Source of the DNA: UBA2336 sp965227265
GTDB lineage: Bacteria > Bacteroidota > Bacteroidia > Cytophagales > Cyclobacteriaceae
Length of the DNA stretch: 64,000 nucleotides
Reading direction: 5' to 3'
NCBI GenBank assembly: GCA_965227265.1
Contig: OZ245738.1
Span: forward strand, 2,976,001-3,040,000
Shown here one piece after another: positions 18,577 to 28,300 of this stretch (position 1 is the stretch's first letter; the number at the start of each line of letters is the position of its first letter). Under the pieces are notes generated by a model. The model was not told where the DNA came from. It was given only the letters and a program-made list of their open reading frames with translations, and did not search any database. The position numbers and the translations under genes were made by a program.

Positions 18577-18738
18577 TTACTTTTTTCGACCCCAATTGTT
18601 TTTCAATTTGCTGTAAGCCTTTTTAGAAATTGTGCTTTTGCTTTTGGGTCGTGAGGTGCCCGACTTTTTACGTGCATTAATATTTTTCACCAAAGAATTC
18701 TTTGTACTCTTACTTGCGGTTGATTTTTTCGCTGCCAT
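18577..18738 (-). CDS. Small highly basic protein (53 aa)
   Basis: A 53-residue frame beginning MAAKKSTASKSTKNSLVKNI and ending KLKNNWGRKK. It is extremely rich in Lys/Ser/Arg with almost no acidic residues, resembling small nucleic-acid-binding or ribosome-associated proteins. The pattern NARKKSGTSRPKSKSTISKK looks conserved among Bacteroidota small proteins as I remember them, but no function is known to me. The stop lies 12 bp from the convergent permease stop. It is too short for many gene finders, but start, composition and position support it. Confidence 0.65.
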   Translation of the reverse strand: MAAKKSTASKSTKNSLVKNINARKKSGTSRPKSKSTISKKAYSKLKNNWGRKK

Positions 18739-18780
18739 ATCTTTTCTTTAGAATATAACACCTGACCTGAATTAATGTTC

Positions 18781-18809
18781 AAAAAGAACGCTGCCTTTCG
18801 GCAGCGTTC
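18781..18809 (-). terminator. Rho-independent terminator of the CpxP-like gene
   Basis: A perfect 10-bp stem GAACGCTGCC/GGCAGCGTTC (18786-18795 and 18800-18809) with a 4-nt loop. Read on the minus strand it is followed by TTTTT, 24 bp after the stop codon of the gene at 18833-19279. Confidence 0.85.
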
Positions 18810-18832
18810 AAACCTAACCTGTTCAACCAATT

Positions 18833-19279
18833 TTAATCTCTCCCTCTTCGATGATCTAAATCTCTTCCGTCTTTCTTATTCTTCCGAAAATCCTTATGCC
18901 GGTGACCACCACGGTCTCTTTCACCTTTCTTTCCGTAGTGATGCTTCTTTTGCTGCGCACGGTGTTCATCCCATTTTTTGCTTTGCGCAGGCGTAAACAC
19001 TTTGCGCATTTCACGTTCGCGTTCCAGACGAAGTGAGCGCATCGTTTCCCGTTCTTCCAGACGTCTCTTGTCGAACTTCGTACGTTCTTCATTGTGTTTC
19101 CTTGAATACTTCGAATTGATATCCTTTATGGATGCATATTGCTTATCGCTAAGATCAAGCTCGCGCTGCATGCGCTCATACCCTTTACTTTCAGGTTTGC
19201 GTGAATCAAGGGTAGACTTCTGCGCAAAGATGGTTGTGCTGATCATCATCCCAACCATCACTAACAAACGTGTTTTCAT
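18833..19279 (-). CDS. Secreted CpxP/Spy-like Arg/Lys/His-rich protein
   Basis: 148 residues from the ATG at 19279; an in-frame ATG 14 codons upstream would spoil the signal peptide MKTRLLVMVGMMISTTIFAQ. The mature protein is helical and very charged: LDLSDKQYASIKDINSKYSR, then long Arg/Glu helices, then FTPAQSKKWDEHRAQQKKH and a His/Arg/Asp-rich tail. The layout LDLSDKQ...FTPAQSKKW resembles periplasmic LTXXQ/Spy or DUF4890 proteins, which protect against or sense envelope or metal stress. The His-rich tail could bind metal (inference). A terminator follows. Confidence 0.7.
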   Translation of the reverse strand: MKTRLLVMVGMMISTTIFAQKSTLDSRKPESKGYERMQRELDLSDKQYASIKDINSKYSRKHNEERTKFDKRRLEERETMRSLRLEREREMRKVFTPAQSKKWDEHRAQQKKHHYGKKGERDRGGHRHKDFRKNKKDGRDLDHRRGRD

Positions 19280-19390
19280 AACTTTTATTTTTTTGAACAT
19301 TAGATTCAAGAAGTGATCCAAAGTTTACTGTTCGAATGTTAATTAAAGTTAAAGCCTTGATTCAAGATCAATTCGCCATTCAAAAGGGAC

Positions 19391-19420
19391 AAAAAAATAG
19401 CAGGCGCTAATCCTGCTATT
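19391..19420 (-). terminator. Rho-independent terminator of the YiaAB gene
   Basis: A perfect 9-bp stem AATAGCAGG/CCTGCTATT (19396-19404 and 19412-19420) with a 7-nt loop. On the minus strand it is followed by a run of T residues, 23 bp after the stop codon at 19443. Confidence 0.85.
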
Positions 19421-19442
19421 GACTTTCTTTGTTTTAGAATTA

Positions 19443-19865
19443 CTAAATATTTTGATCGAGGTGCTTATCAGCCTGCTGACTGTCGCGTGTATTTTTCTGA
19501 ACGGCAATCGCTCCGAAAATGCTTAGCGTAAAAGACATCGCATAAAAACCCTTTTCACTGCGAAGCAAGGTTGCATTCCACAAACCCACCACTAACAGCA
19601 CAATGGTTAACACTACGCAGAACCAGGCAAGGCTATAATAAATGTTTGTTACCGGAATACCTTCGAGCTGATCGCGTACTGCTTTTTGAAGCGATATTGC
19701 TGCAAACAACCCGAACATCAATACGGTAAAATAATATCCCTTCTCATTCAACTCCATTTCGGCATTCCACAATCCAATGATGAATGCCAGCATTCCCGAA
19801 AGAAGGGCAATCCACGAAGCCGCAATAAATGCATTTGACGGCCTTTGATACACATTGTTTTCCAT
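19443..19865 (-). CDS. YiaA/YiaB-type inner-membrane protein
   Basis: 140 residues from the ATG at 19865 (MENNVYQRPSNAF); a longer frame to 19955 runs into the regulator gene upstream and is less likely. It contains two copies of the YiaAB two-helix unit: SWIALLSGMLAFIIGLWNAE with LNEKGYYFTVLMFGLFAAISLQKAVRD, and LAWFCVVLTIVLLVVGLWNA with LRSEKGFYAMSFTLSIFGAIAVQKNTRD. This gives four membrane helices. The family's function is unknown. It is the last gene downstream of cphA, the cyclotransferase-like gene and the Crp/Fnr gene; the 86-bp gap allows but does not prove co-transcription. Confidence 0.88.
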   Translation of the reverse strand: MENNVYQRPSNAFIAASWIALLSGMLAFIIGLWNAEMELNEKGYYFTVLMFGLFAAISLQKAVRDQLEGIPVTNIYYSLAWFCVVLTIVLLVVGLWNATLLRSEKGFYAMSFTLSIFGAIAVQKNTRDSQQADKHLDQNI

Positions 19866-19951
19866 TTTAAATTGGTTTACAAACAACTGTAACGAAGCAG
19901 GATTTCTATAGTTTTTGATATATGTCAAAAACGCTTTCGATTGCGCTGGAA

Positions 19952-20515
19952 TCAAGGTTTACTACGCATTCGACTTAACGTTTCTTGTGTCATGCCGAGG
20001 TAGGAAGCCACATAACCCAGCGGAACACGCTGTAAAATATGCGGTGACTGCGAAAGCAGATTATCATAACGTTGTTTTGCTTCCTTGAAGTGATTGCTGA
20101 CGAATCGTTCTTCCAGCATTACATAATAGCGTTCGTTCATGATCCGGCCCAACCGGCTGATGTCGGCATGCTTCTCATAAAGTTGTTGCAGATCATCATA
20201 CGTAATCGCCCAAAGTTTACAGTCTTCAAGCAATTGAATGTTCTCCATGCCAGGCTTTTGGGTAACAAAGCTTAACAATGATGTGACAAAATTATTTTCA
20301 AAGGCAAACCAATACGTGATCTCACGACCCTCAAGGTTATAATATCCGCGCAAGCAACCACTTTCCAGAAAATAAACGTGTTGGCAAACTTTTCCTCCTG
20401 TAATTAAATGTGCGCCTTTGTCAAGGGTTACTGGTTTGAGCACAGCACCCAGGCTTTTCAACGCTGTATTGCCGAGATGACAATATTGACGAATGTGAGA
20501 AAATAATGTTTGCAT
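19952..20515 (-). CDS. Crp/Fnr family transcriptional regulator
   Basis: 187 residues. Residues about 20-115 form a cyclic-nucleotide-binding beta-barrel (TLDKGAHLITGGKVCQHVYFL, ESGCLRGYYNLEGREITYWF). A dimer helix follows and then a C-terminal helix-turn-helix (LGYVASYLGMTQETLSRMRSKP). The short C-terminus ending at the recognition helix is normal for the many Bacteroidota Crp/Fnr-like regulators, which often have no known ligand. Fnr-type Cys residues are not seen at the N-terminus. The gene sits 17 bp downstream of the cyclotransferase-like gene in the cphA transcription direction, which makes it a candidate regulator of cyanophycin metabolism (inference). Confidence 0.88.
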   Translation of the reverse strand: MQTLFSHIRQYCHLGNTALKSLGAVLKPVTLDKGAHLITGGKVCQHVYFLESGCLRGYYNLEGREITYWFAFENNFVTSLLSFVTQKPGMENIQLLEDCKLWAITYDDLQQLYEKHADISRLGRIMNERYYVMLEERFVSNHFKEAKQRYDNLLSQSPHILQRVPLGYVASYLGMTQETLSRMRSKP

Positions 20516-20532
20516 GGTTGGTCAGAATCAAT

Positions 20533-20865
20533 TCATGCTTTTACATAAACCCAGGTTTGTTCACCACTCTTCAACGATGCACGTACTCTTTTATAATCAG
20601 ATACTTCATATTCATCGGCTTGTTGTAATTCTTTGGACGAAATTTTAAAAACAGTTCCTGCAACCGTATCCAAAACATTTCCGGTGTACTCAACAATCGG
20701 GTGATGCGTTTTACCACTCGTAGCAATTACCTGCGGGTCTTTGATCTCAAGAAGCGAAAGCTTGTAACTCGTTATAGCATCCTGATTACCTTCAAGCTTT
20801 CGGTTAAACGTACTCAACTGTACATTCTCCTGTTGAAGCGTTCCGTAAGAAAACAAATTCTCCAC
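20533..20865 (-). CDS. Gamma-glutamylcyclotransferase/AIG2-like protein
   Basis: 110 residues of the AIG2/GGCT fold: ENLFSYGTLQQENVQ with the YGTL loop that binds substrate, and a Glu in QQADEYEVSDYKRVRA at the position of the family's catalytic acid. Members release 5-oxoproline from gamma-glutamyl peptides or amines. The gene starts 14 bp after cphA and is very likely co-transcribed with it. A role in trimming isopeptide-linked dipeptides related to cyanophycin turnover is possible but unproven. Confidence 0.8.
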   Translation of the reverse strand: MENLFSYGTLQQENVQLSTFNRKLEGNQDAITSYKLSLLEIKDPQVIATSGKTHHPIVEYTGNVLDTVAGTVFKISSKELQQADEYEVSDYKRVRASLKSGEQTWVYVKA

Positions 20866-20879
20866 GTTAAAGAATATTA

Positions 20880-23495
20880 TTAAAGACCCGCTTCTTTATC
20901 CAGATATTCCTGCACAATTCCGATAGCATTTGTAACTACATCGCTCAAGGCGGTAATAAACGTTCCGGGTTCTGCAATTAAAATGGCATGTCTGATGGCT
21001 TCAACTTCTATCGGGATAAGCTCGTGCGTAACTTTTTTATCCACCGAGCGCATCCCTTCCAGAATCAGGCGATTGATATCTTCATCCAATCTTCCGCGCA
21101 AATGTTTTTCCTGGCGAATGATAATGTGATCAAACATGCGCGCAGCAATCATTCCGCAATCCCGGATATCCTGATCCCTGCGATCTCCAACACCTGCAAT
21201 GATTCCGATCTTTTTAGGTGAGCTTACCGTGCTTAAGAATTCTTCAATCGCAGTATACCCGGCCGGATTGTGCGCAAAGTCAATCATTACCGTGAAATTC
21301 TTAAAGTTGAAAATGTTCATCCGACCAGGTGTTAAAGCTGCGGATGGAATAAATGTTTCCAACGATAATCGAATTCCCTCTGTTTTAAATCCATAGAGAT
21401 ATGCAGCCAGTGATGCAGCAAGCACATTACTAATCATAAACTTCGCCTTACCTCCAAAGGTTAATGGAATAGTGGTAACTTTTTCGATGCGGATTTTCCA
21501 GTCGCCTTTTTTAATGGTGATAAAACCGTTTTCATAAACCGCAGCGATGCCTTTGTTTTTGCAATGCTCAACAATTACTGGATGGTTTTCATCCAGACTG
21601 AAATAGGCGACTTTACAATCCAGGTCTTTTGCAATGGTTACGCTGGTTGGATCTTCTGCATTGAGCACAGCCCAGCCATCTTCTTTCACACTTCTTACCA
21701 CAACTGATTTAACGCGGGCAAGATCCTCGAGTGTTTCAATATCATTCAATCCCAGGTGATCTTCAGCGATGTTTGTGATGATACCGATATCGCAACGGCT
21801 GAACCCAAGGCCCGCGCGAAGAATTCCACCGCGTGCTGTTTCCAGTACTGCAAATTCAACGGTGGGATCTTTTAAAATAAATTCAGTACTCAACGGGCCC
21901 GTTGTATCTCCTTTTTCAAGCAAATGATTCTGAACATAAATTCCGTCAGATGTTGTGAAGCCTACACGGTAGCCATTGTTCTTTACCATATGCGCTAATA
22001 AGCGCGTGGTCGTGGTCTTGCCGTTTGTTCCGGTTACAGCAATGATTGGAATGCGCGAAGGTTTGCCGGGAGGATACAGCATATCAATTACGGGTGACGC
22101 TACATTTCTGGGCAGGCCTTCTGAAGGTGCAAGGTGCATGCGGAAACCGGGTGCTGCATTTACTTCAAGCACAACTCCCCCATTTTCTTTTAATGGTTGC
22201 GTAAGATTATCGGCCATGATATCAATACCACAGATGTCTAACCCGATAACACGCGCGATGCGTTCCGCTAAGAAAACATTTTCTGGATGAAGTAAATCGG
22301 TTACGTCAATGGATGTTCCGCCTGTGCTGAGGTTTGCGGTAGATTTTAAGTAAACGATCTCACCTTTTTTAGGGACGGTGTCAACTGTATAACTTTTTAA
22401 TTCAAGCAGATCAAGCGTATCGCGATCGACTGAAATTTCAGTCAGTACATTTTCATGACCATAGCCCCTGCGCGGATCTTTATTTTCAGTTTCAATAAGT
22501 TGTTGTATCGTATGCTTTCCATCACCTTTAACATGTGCAGGAACCCGCTGCGCAGCCGCAACAACCTCGTTGTTAATTACCAGCACCCTGAAATCATAGC
22601 CGGTAATAAAGCGCTCTACAATTACACGTCTTGAATATTTCTTTGCATGAAGCAGGCCTTCCACTGCTTTATCCCAGGTAAGCACATTAATGGATGCACC
22701 TTTCCCGTGATTTCCATCGAGTGGTTTAATTACTATAGGATATCCAATATTATCAATTGTTGTTTTCAAATCTACTTCATCGACACAGATATCACCTTTC
22801 GCAACCGGGATGGAGGCCATGCCAAGTAGTCTTTTTGTTTCCTCTTTATTACAAGCGATGTCAACCGCAATGTTGCTTGTGTTTTGAGTGATGGTTGCCT
22901 GAAAGCGAGTTTGATTAACTCCATAGCCTAATTGCACAAGTGAATTTGATCCTAACCTGATCCACGGAATTTCACGCGCAACCGCTTCATCTACCAATGA
23001 ACCGGTGCTTGGTCCGAGTCTAACCTCTTCACGGATCTCTTTCATCTTCCGGATATCGGCAGCTAAATCATACTCTGTAGCATTCACCAGCGCATCTGCA
23101 ATTCGAACCGCAGATTCTGCTGCATACAAGCCTACATTTTCTTCTTCGTAGCTGAACACTACATTATAGATACCACTGGTTTTGGTTTCGCGGGTGCGGC
23201 CGAAACCGGTTTCCATTCCGGCAAGCGTTTGAATTTCCAATGCAATGTGTTCGATTACGTGACCCATCCAGGTTCCTTTCTCTATCCGGTAAAAGAAACC
23301 TCCCGGTTTTCCTTCTGAGCAGCGATGTTCATACATCGTTGGAAACATCGCCTCCAATCGTTCCCTAAAACCTTTGATTTTATTGGTTGGGCGGTCTTCA
23401 AGCTCTTCAATATCCAACCGCATTTGAATAAGTTTCTTACGATTAACACTCCAGATGTTTGGTCCGCGTAGCGCCTGGATCTTTAATATTTTCAT
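20880..23495 (-). CDS. cphA: Cyanophycin synthetase
   Basis: 871 residues from the ATG at 23495 (MKILKIQALRGPNIWS); a longer frame to 23606 would overlap cphB's promoter. The family order is visible: an N-terminal domain (about 1-160, with HRCSEGKPGGFF), an ATP-grasp domain (about 215-470, with IVIKPLDGNHGKGASI and LEVNAAPGFRMHLAPSEG) and a Mur-ligase-like domain (about 482-871) with the P-loop VTGTNGKTTTTRLL (about 488-500) and MIDFAHNPAGYTAIEEF. CphA polymerises Asp backbone and Arg side chains into cyanophycin using ATP, in the cytoplasm without a ribosome. Length and motifs are intact. It is divergent from cphB with a 100-bp gap, and heads an operon with the cyclotransferase-like and Crp/Fnr genes. 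Confidence 0.96.
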   Translation of the reverse strand: MKILKIQALRGPNIWSVNRKKLIQMRLDIEELEDRPTNKIKGFRERLEAMFPTMYEHRCSEGKPGGFFYRIEKGTWMGHVIEHIALEIQTLAGMETGFGRTRETKTSGIYNVVFSYEEENVGLYAAESAVRIADALVNATEYDLAADIRKMKEIREEVRLGPSTGSLVDEAVAREIPWIRLGSNSLVQLGYGVNQTRFQATITQNTSNIAVDIACNKEETKRLLGMASIPVAKGDICVDEVDLKTTIDNIGYPIVIKPLDGNHGKGASINVLTWDKAVEGLLHAKKYSRRVIVERFITGYDFRVLVINNEVVAAAQRVPAHVKGDGKHTIQQLIETENKDPRRGYGHENVLTEISVDRDTLDLLELKSYTVDTVPKKGEIVYLKSTANLSTGGTSIDVTDLLHPENVFLAERIARVIGLDICGIDIMADNLTQPLKENGGVVLEVNAAPGFRMHLAPSEGLPRNVASPVIDMLYPPGKPSRIPIIAVTGTNGKTTTTRLLAHMVKNNGYRVGFTTSDGIYVQNHLLEKGDTTGPLSTEFILKDPTVEFAVLETARGGILRAGLGFSRCDIGIITNIAEDHLGLNDIETLEDLARVKSVVVRSVKEDGWAVLNAEDPTSVTIAKDLDCKVAYFSLDENHPVIVEHCKNKGIAAVYENGFITIKKGDWKIRIEKVTTIPLTFGGKAKFMISNVLAASLAAYLYGFKTEGIRLSLETFIPSAALTPGRMNIFNFKNFTVMIDFAHNPAGYTAIEEFLSTVSSPKKIGIIAGVGDRRDQDIRDCGMIAARMFDHIIIRQEKHLRGRLDEDINRLILEGMRSVDKKVTHELIPIEVEAIRHAILIAEPGTFITALSDVVTNAIGIVQEYLDKEAGL

Positions 23496-23595
23496 AGATG
23501 ATTCGGGATAGAATTCGGTTGAGGTAATAAGGTAAGGAAAGTTGTTTATATTTCGGCATCGATTTACGGTATGTATTGTATTTAACAAACTACTT
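23496..23595. promoter_or_regulatory. Divergent cphA-cphB promoter region
   Basis: A 100-bp gap between the cphA start (23495, minus) and the cphB start (23596, plus). Both promoters must lie here or overlap it, so synthesis and breakdown could be controlled from one site. I see A/T-rich stretches (GTTTATATTTCGG, GTATTGTATTTAAC) but no convincing operator palindrome. Confidence 0.5.
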
Positions 23596-24492
23596 ATGGC
23601 ACCCAAGGGTAAGCTAATTGTAATCGGGGGGGCAGTAGATAAAGGAAGTTTTACTGAAAAAAATTACGAAAAAGAGATTGAAAAGAATTTCAACTTTTTC
23701 GAACGGGGGATTTTAAAAAGGGTCATTACAGAATCAGCCCATAAAATTGATTCCAGGATTGAGGTTATTACCACCGCTTCACAAGTTCCGGATGAGGTGG
23801 GTAACGAATACCTGAAAGCCTTCTCTTACCTAGGCGCAAAGAATGTTGGCGTGCTGGGTATCAAAACCCGTGAAGATGCAAATGCAACTGAAACCATTTC
23901 CAGAATTGAAGCTGCTGACATCATCATGTTTACGGGTGGTGATCAATTACGACTCACATCTGTTTTAGGTGGAACTGCTTTTCACAGGGTGCTCTTGTCA
24001 AGGTATGCTTACGATGAGGTTGTCATCACCGGAACTTCTGCAGGAGCAGCTGCATGTTCAAACAATATGATTTATCAGGGGTCAGCACATGAAGCGTTGC
24101 TCAAAGGCGAAGTTAAGATCACCAGCGGACTCGGTCTGATCAACAATGTAATCTTTGATACACACTTTGTTCACCGTGGCCGCATCGGCAGATTATTTCA
24201 AGCAGTTGTCAGCAATCCGATTGCGTTAGGTGTTGGATTAGGCGAAGATACTGGCTTACTAATCACGGAAGGAAGTAAGATGGAAGCCATTGGCTCCGGA
24301 CTGGTGATTATTGTCGATGGCCGTTATATCAATGATACTAATATCACCGATGTTGAATTAGGTGAGCCGATTTCTATCGATCACCTGATTGTCCATGTAA
24401 TGGCGATGGGCAGCCTGTATGATCTTGAAAATCACAAACTGAAAGTTCACAAAGTAGTTAAAGAGCCGCTTAAAAACGCGCTCCCGGATTAA
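23596..24492 (+). CDS. cphB: Cyanophycinase (intracellular)
   Basis: 298 residues from the ATG at 23596; an upstream frame to 23542 is unlikely. There is no signal peptide. Peptidase S51 features are clear: PKGKLIVIGGAVDKGSF, the GGDQ motif (MFTGGDQLRL), the nucleophile elbow VITGTSAGAAACS (Ser148) and VIFDTHFVHRGRIGRLFQA with His190. This exopeptidase converts cyanophycin to beta-Asp-Arg dipeptides. It is divergent from cphA and its stop overlaps the start of the isoaspartyl peptidase gene by one base (TAATG), so the two degradation steps are co-translated. It is a relative of the secreted enzyme at 4750-6747 but lacks that protein's export signals. Confidence 0.95.
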   Translation: MAPKGKLIVIGGAVDKGSFTEKNYEKEIEKNFNFFERGILKRVITESAHKIDSRIEVITTASQVPDEVGNEYLKAFSYLGAKNVGVLGIKTREDANATETISRIEAADIIMFTGGDQLRLTSVLGGTAFHRVLLSRYAYDEVVITGTSAGAAACSNNMIYQGSAHEALLKGEVKITSGLGLINNVIFDTHFVHRGRIGRLFQAVVSNPIALGVGLGEDTGLLITEGSKMEAIGSGLVIIVDGRYINDTNITDVELGEPISIDHLIVHVMAMGSLYDLENHKLKVHKVVKEPLKNALPD

Positions 24493-25343
24493 TGGTAAAC
24501 CCTAAGATCATCTTGCACGGAGGTTTCTTCAGTGAATCCGGAACTTCTGACGCTATAAAAAAAGCTAAGCAGCAAGCACTCTCTGAGATTGCAAGGAAAT
24601 CCTTTGACTTCATCCAAAATCATACAGCCCTGCAAACGGTAGTATATGCAGTTGAGCAACTAGAGGACAATGAGCTTTTTAACGCAGGCACTGGCTCGCA
24701 GATTCAGCGCGATGGAAAAATTCGCATGAGTGCTTCCATGATGGATGGTGTTACGCAGCGATTCTCGGGAGTGATCAACATTGAAGATGTTAAAAATCCG
24801 ATCCGCGTTGCCGAAAAGTTAATGGGAGTTGATGATCGGGTACTGGGCGGTGAAGGCGCAACAAAATTTGCACGCGATAACGGCTTTGAACACTTCAGCA
24901 CAGAAACTGAATTACGCAGGAAGGAATACGAAGCAAAGCTTGGCAATTCACGTTCTGGAACGGTAGGCTGCGTTGCACTTGATCTCTTTGGAAATTTAGC
25001 TGCTGCAACCTCAACCGGAGGGAAAGGTTTTGAAATCCCAGGGCGGATTTCGGATTCAGCTACCGTAGCCGGAAATTTTGCCAATGCTCAATGTGGTGTA
25101 TCGTGTACAGGCGTGGGGGAAGATATTGTTAGCGGAGCAATCGCTGCCAAAATTGTTACGCGGGTCACAGACGGCATGACCTTACAGCAAGCGTGTGAAA
25201 AAACATTCAGGGAATTAAAACCATTTGATGGTTTCGCGGGCGCAATCGCAATCGATAAAAAAGGATCCATTTGTCACATCGATTCCCATCCGAAAATGGT
25301 GTTTGCATCGTATGATGGAGAAACGATAAGAGTATTTGAATAA
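24492..25343 (+). CDS. iaaA: Isoaspartyl peptidase / plant-type L-asparaginase
   Basis: 283 residues of the Ntn-hydrolase asparaginase-2 family. Start KIILHGGFFSESGT carries the HGG loop; the autocleavage site and nucleophile is the Thr in SRSGTVGCVALDLFG (Thr157), followed by AAATSTGGKGFEIPGRISD and TGVGEDIVSGAIAAKI. The proenzyme cuts itself before Thr157 to give two subunits, then hydrolyses beta-aspartyl dipeptides such as beta-Asp-Arg. The start codon overlaps the cphB stop codon, so it completes the route cyanophycin to Asp plus Arg. No signal peptide is present. Confidence 0.94.
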   Translation: MVNPKIILHGGFFSESGTSDAIKKAKQQALSEIARKSFDFIQNHTALQTVVYAVEQLEDNELFNAGTGSQIQRDGKIRMSASMMDGVTQRFSGVINIEDVKNPIRVAEKLMGVDDRVLGGEGATKFARDNGFEHFSTETELRRKEYEAKLGNSRSGTVGCVALDLFGNLAAATSTGGKGFEIPGRISDSATVAGNFANAQCGVSCTGVGEDIVSGAIAAKIVTRVTDGMTLQQACEKTFRELKPFDGFAGAIAIDKKGSICHIDSHPKMVFASYDGETIRVFE

Positions 25344-25350
25344 AATCCGA

Positions 25351-28300
25351 TTACCGTTTCACAAAGCGCTTTACAACTTTACGCGATCCTTGCTTAATTA
25401 TTAACAAATATATTCCGGGAAATAATGTTGAAACATTGATCGAACCGCTAACCACGTTGTGCTTAAGTAATTTTTCCTGCCCGATACTATTCACAATTTT
25501 TAATGATCCTCCTTCTAGCTCAACTCCTAACATCAGCGTTAATTTATCGGTTACCGGATTAGGATACACTGTAATACTTCCATCAATTTCCGAATCAACA
25601 CCTGTAATGACTGACACGGTTATCGATGTTGGATCCGAAGCAGCAGTTGCAGATTGATTATCAGTTGCTTTTGCCGTTAATGAATATAAACCTTCCGGAA
25701 CAGCACTCCACACAATGCTGTACGGACTTGTTATATCTTCACCAATCTTAGTTGTTCCCTGGAAGAATTCAACTTTTGTAATTGTTCCGGGTGAGGTATC
25801 AGTCGCGGTGGCGGTTAGCGTAATTTCCGAACCCGTAGTAAAGCTTGAACCTGCTGAAGGGGAAGTTAATGTAACAACGGGCGGTACATTCACCTCGCTA
25901 CTGCATTGACCGGCAACAAACAAATGCGGACTTGCGCTTGAGTTGCTTTCCATTCCACCTGCTCCTCTTCGATAGGTAAAGTAGATCGAGATCGTTGAAC
26001 CATTGGTAACATTAACGGTTGTGTTGAAAAAATTTCCTGATTGCGTCATCCCCTGACCTGCAAATCCACCGGATGAACCGTTGCGCCAATAGAAGATCAC
26101 AAAATCACATCCGACAATAGGAGCATTTACAATGAACTTAATATTTGCTGTAGTTCCCGTTGATGTTATTTCATACGCATAATCTGCTACGGATTCACCA
26201 GATGCAGTTGGGCCATTACCGGAACAACTCGTCACCGGCAGCGTTACTTCAATCGAAGATGTTGCTGTGTGAGATCCATCTTGTGTTGTTGCAGTAATCG
26301 TTGCAGAACCAGCAGCAACTCCGGAAACCATTCCGGAAGCATTCACTGTTGCAATCGAAGTGTTGCTTGAACTCCAGCTTACCGTTTTATTGGTTGCATT
26401 GGCAGGTAATATGGTTGCGGTTAGTTGTTTGGTTGTACTTACCTCAATCGATGAGGTTGTTGGCGATACACTAACTCCTGTAACCGGAATACTCATCACG
26501 GTTATTGAAGCGATGGCTGTTTGTCCGCCATTTTGTGTAGTAACTGTAATGTTTGCATTGCCGGGAGCAACGCCTGTTACCAAGCCAGTTCCATCTACTG
26601 TCGCGATGGTGGTATTGCTGGAACTCCAGGTAACTGTTTTTATCGTTGCATTGGCAGGAGCTACAGTTGCTGTTAATTGTTGCGTGGCACCGGTAACAAA
26701 TGAAGCTGATGGTGGTGATACCGTTACACCCGTAACCGGAACGATAGACGATGTAACGGTTACTTCAGAAGTTGCGGTAAAGCTTCCATCGACTGTTGTA
26801 GCGGTGATGGTTGAAGTTCCAATAGTAAGTCCTGTTACAACTCCACCTGAACTTACAGTAGCAACGGCTGTGTTACTGGATGAATACGTCACTGATCTAT
26901 TGCTTGCATTCGAAGGTGATACGGTTGGCGTGAGCTGTTGTGTTGCTCCGCCCGCCAGGGAAAAAGTTGCAGGCGATAGTGTGACTCCTATAACCGGAAC
27001 AACAACACACGTTTCCGATTCTGTCAGAAGATTATCGAAGTGATACGTTGCGCCTGTGTTCGTACCCGGAGCAAAAAGAAAAACAATCGTGTTTACCTCT
27101 TCATCCAGTGCAAGCGCATCAAGCCTTCCAATAAAGCTGAACTCAAGTGTTTGCCATTGATTCTGAACTGCAGTTACGGCCTGATATAAACTATGACGGC
27201 CGGTTGGATAATTAGCAGGTGTGGATGCACTGGTTTCAAGCTGAAGCGATATCGTAGTTCCGGCAGGCGCTGTAGTAAGAACCTGCATTTTGAAAACTGC
27301 TTTTCCGTTTCGGAAGTTAGCAACATTGTTAAGCGCAACATCTTTGTAGAAAAGTACGTCATAAAGCTCACTGCTGTTCCGAATGTATTTTCCAACCTGT
27401 GCGGAAGGATTAATACCTCCGGTTTCCGGATTAGCCACAGATGAAAGCGTTCCGGTTGTACTGCTAAACGTTATGTTACGGCTGGTTTGAAAATCTTCTA
27501 GAGTCTGACTGAGCGTTCGCGGACAAGGCTCTCCGGCCGTTCCGATCACAATGTTATCCATGTAATACGTATGCGCAGTATTAGTTTCGACCGCGAACAA
27601 AATTGCAAGTTGATCAACAGTAGTTGAAGCTGTGCCGAGATCAGGTGAATTAACATATTCAAACTCTAACGTTTCCCAACCATTTTGCTTCGTTGTTAAT
27701 GCTTCATACACACTATGCCGACCAACCGGGAATGTTTGTGCGGAGCGAGCTGTATTCTCCAATTGTATCCTGACTTTTGTTCCTACCGGAGCAGTCGTAT
27801 ACAAATCCATGTGAACTCTTCTTCTGCGTGTTAAGAAATCACTGGCATTACCAAACGCTACATTTTTATAAATAATGTTGTCATACAATTGACTAGCATT
27901 GCGAACATACTTGCCAACGCTAGTGCTCCCGGCAGGATTAACTTCTTGGGTTAATGTTCCGGAAGAAGATGCGAGTATCATGTTGTTATTAGCATCCCAG
28001 TCTTTCAAAATATTGCTTACCTGAAATGCTTCCTCTACGGAAATTGCTTTTGTATACGTTTTAGCTTCACAGCCACTTGTTACATCAACCTGAATATCTC
28101 CGCTTACCGCTATTGATTCAAAACTTACCGTGATCTGATTTGTGTTTTGTCCGGAAACAATCGTAACTCCCGCTGGTGTAGTCCAGTTATATGTTGCTCC
28201 GTCAATTGCGCTAACTGCATAGATTTTATTCTCTTCGCCTTTATAAACAAACGGGTCACCGGTGAACTCAACATTCCAGGTACCGGAATAAACCCTAACA

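Noticed and set aside
26360..27043. Long plus-strand open frame (about 227 codons) inside the GH16 gene
   Set aside because: It is antisense to the three Big_2 domains, whose repetitive Val/Thr/Ser codons leave few stops on the other strand. The minus-strand frame has clear domains.
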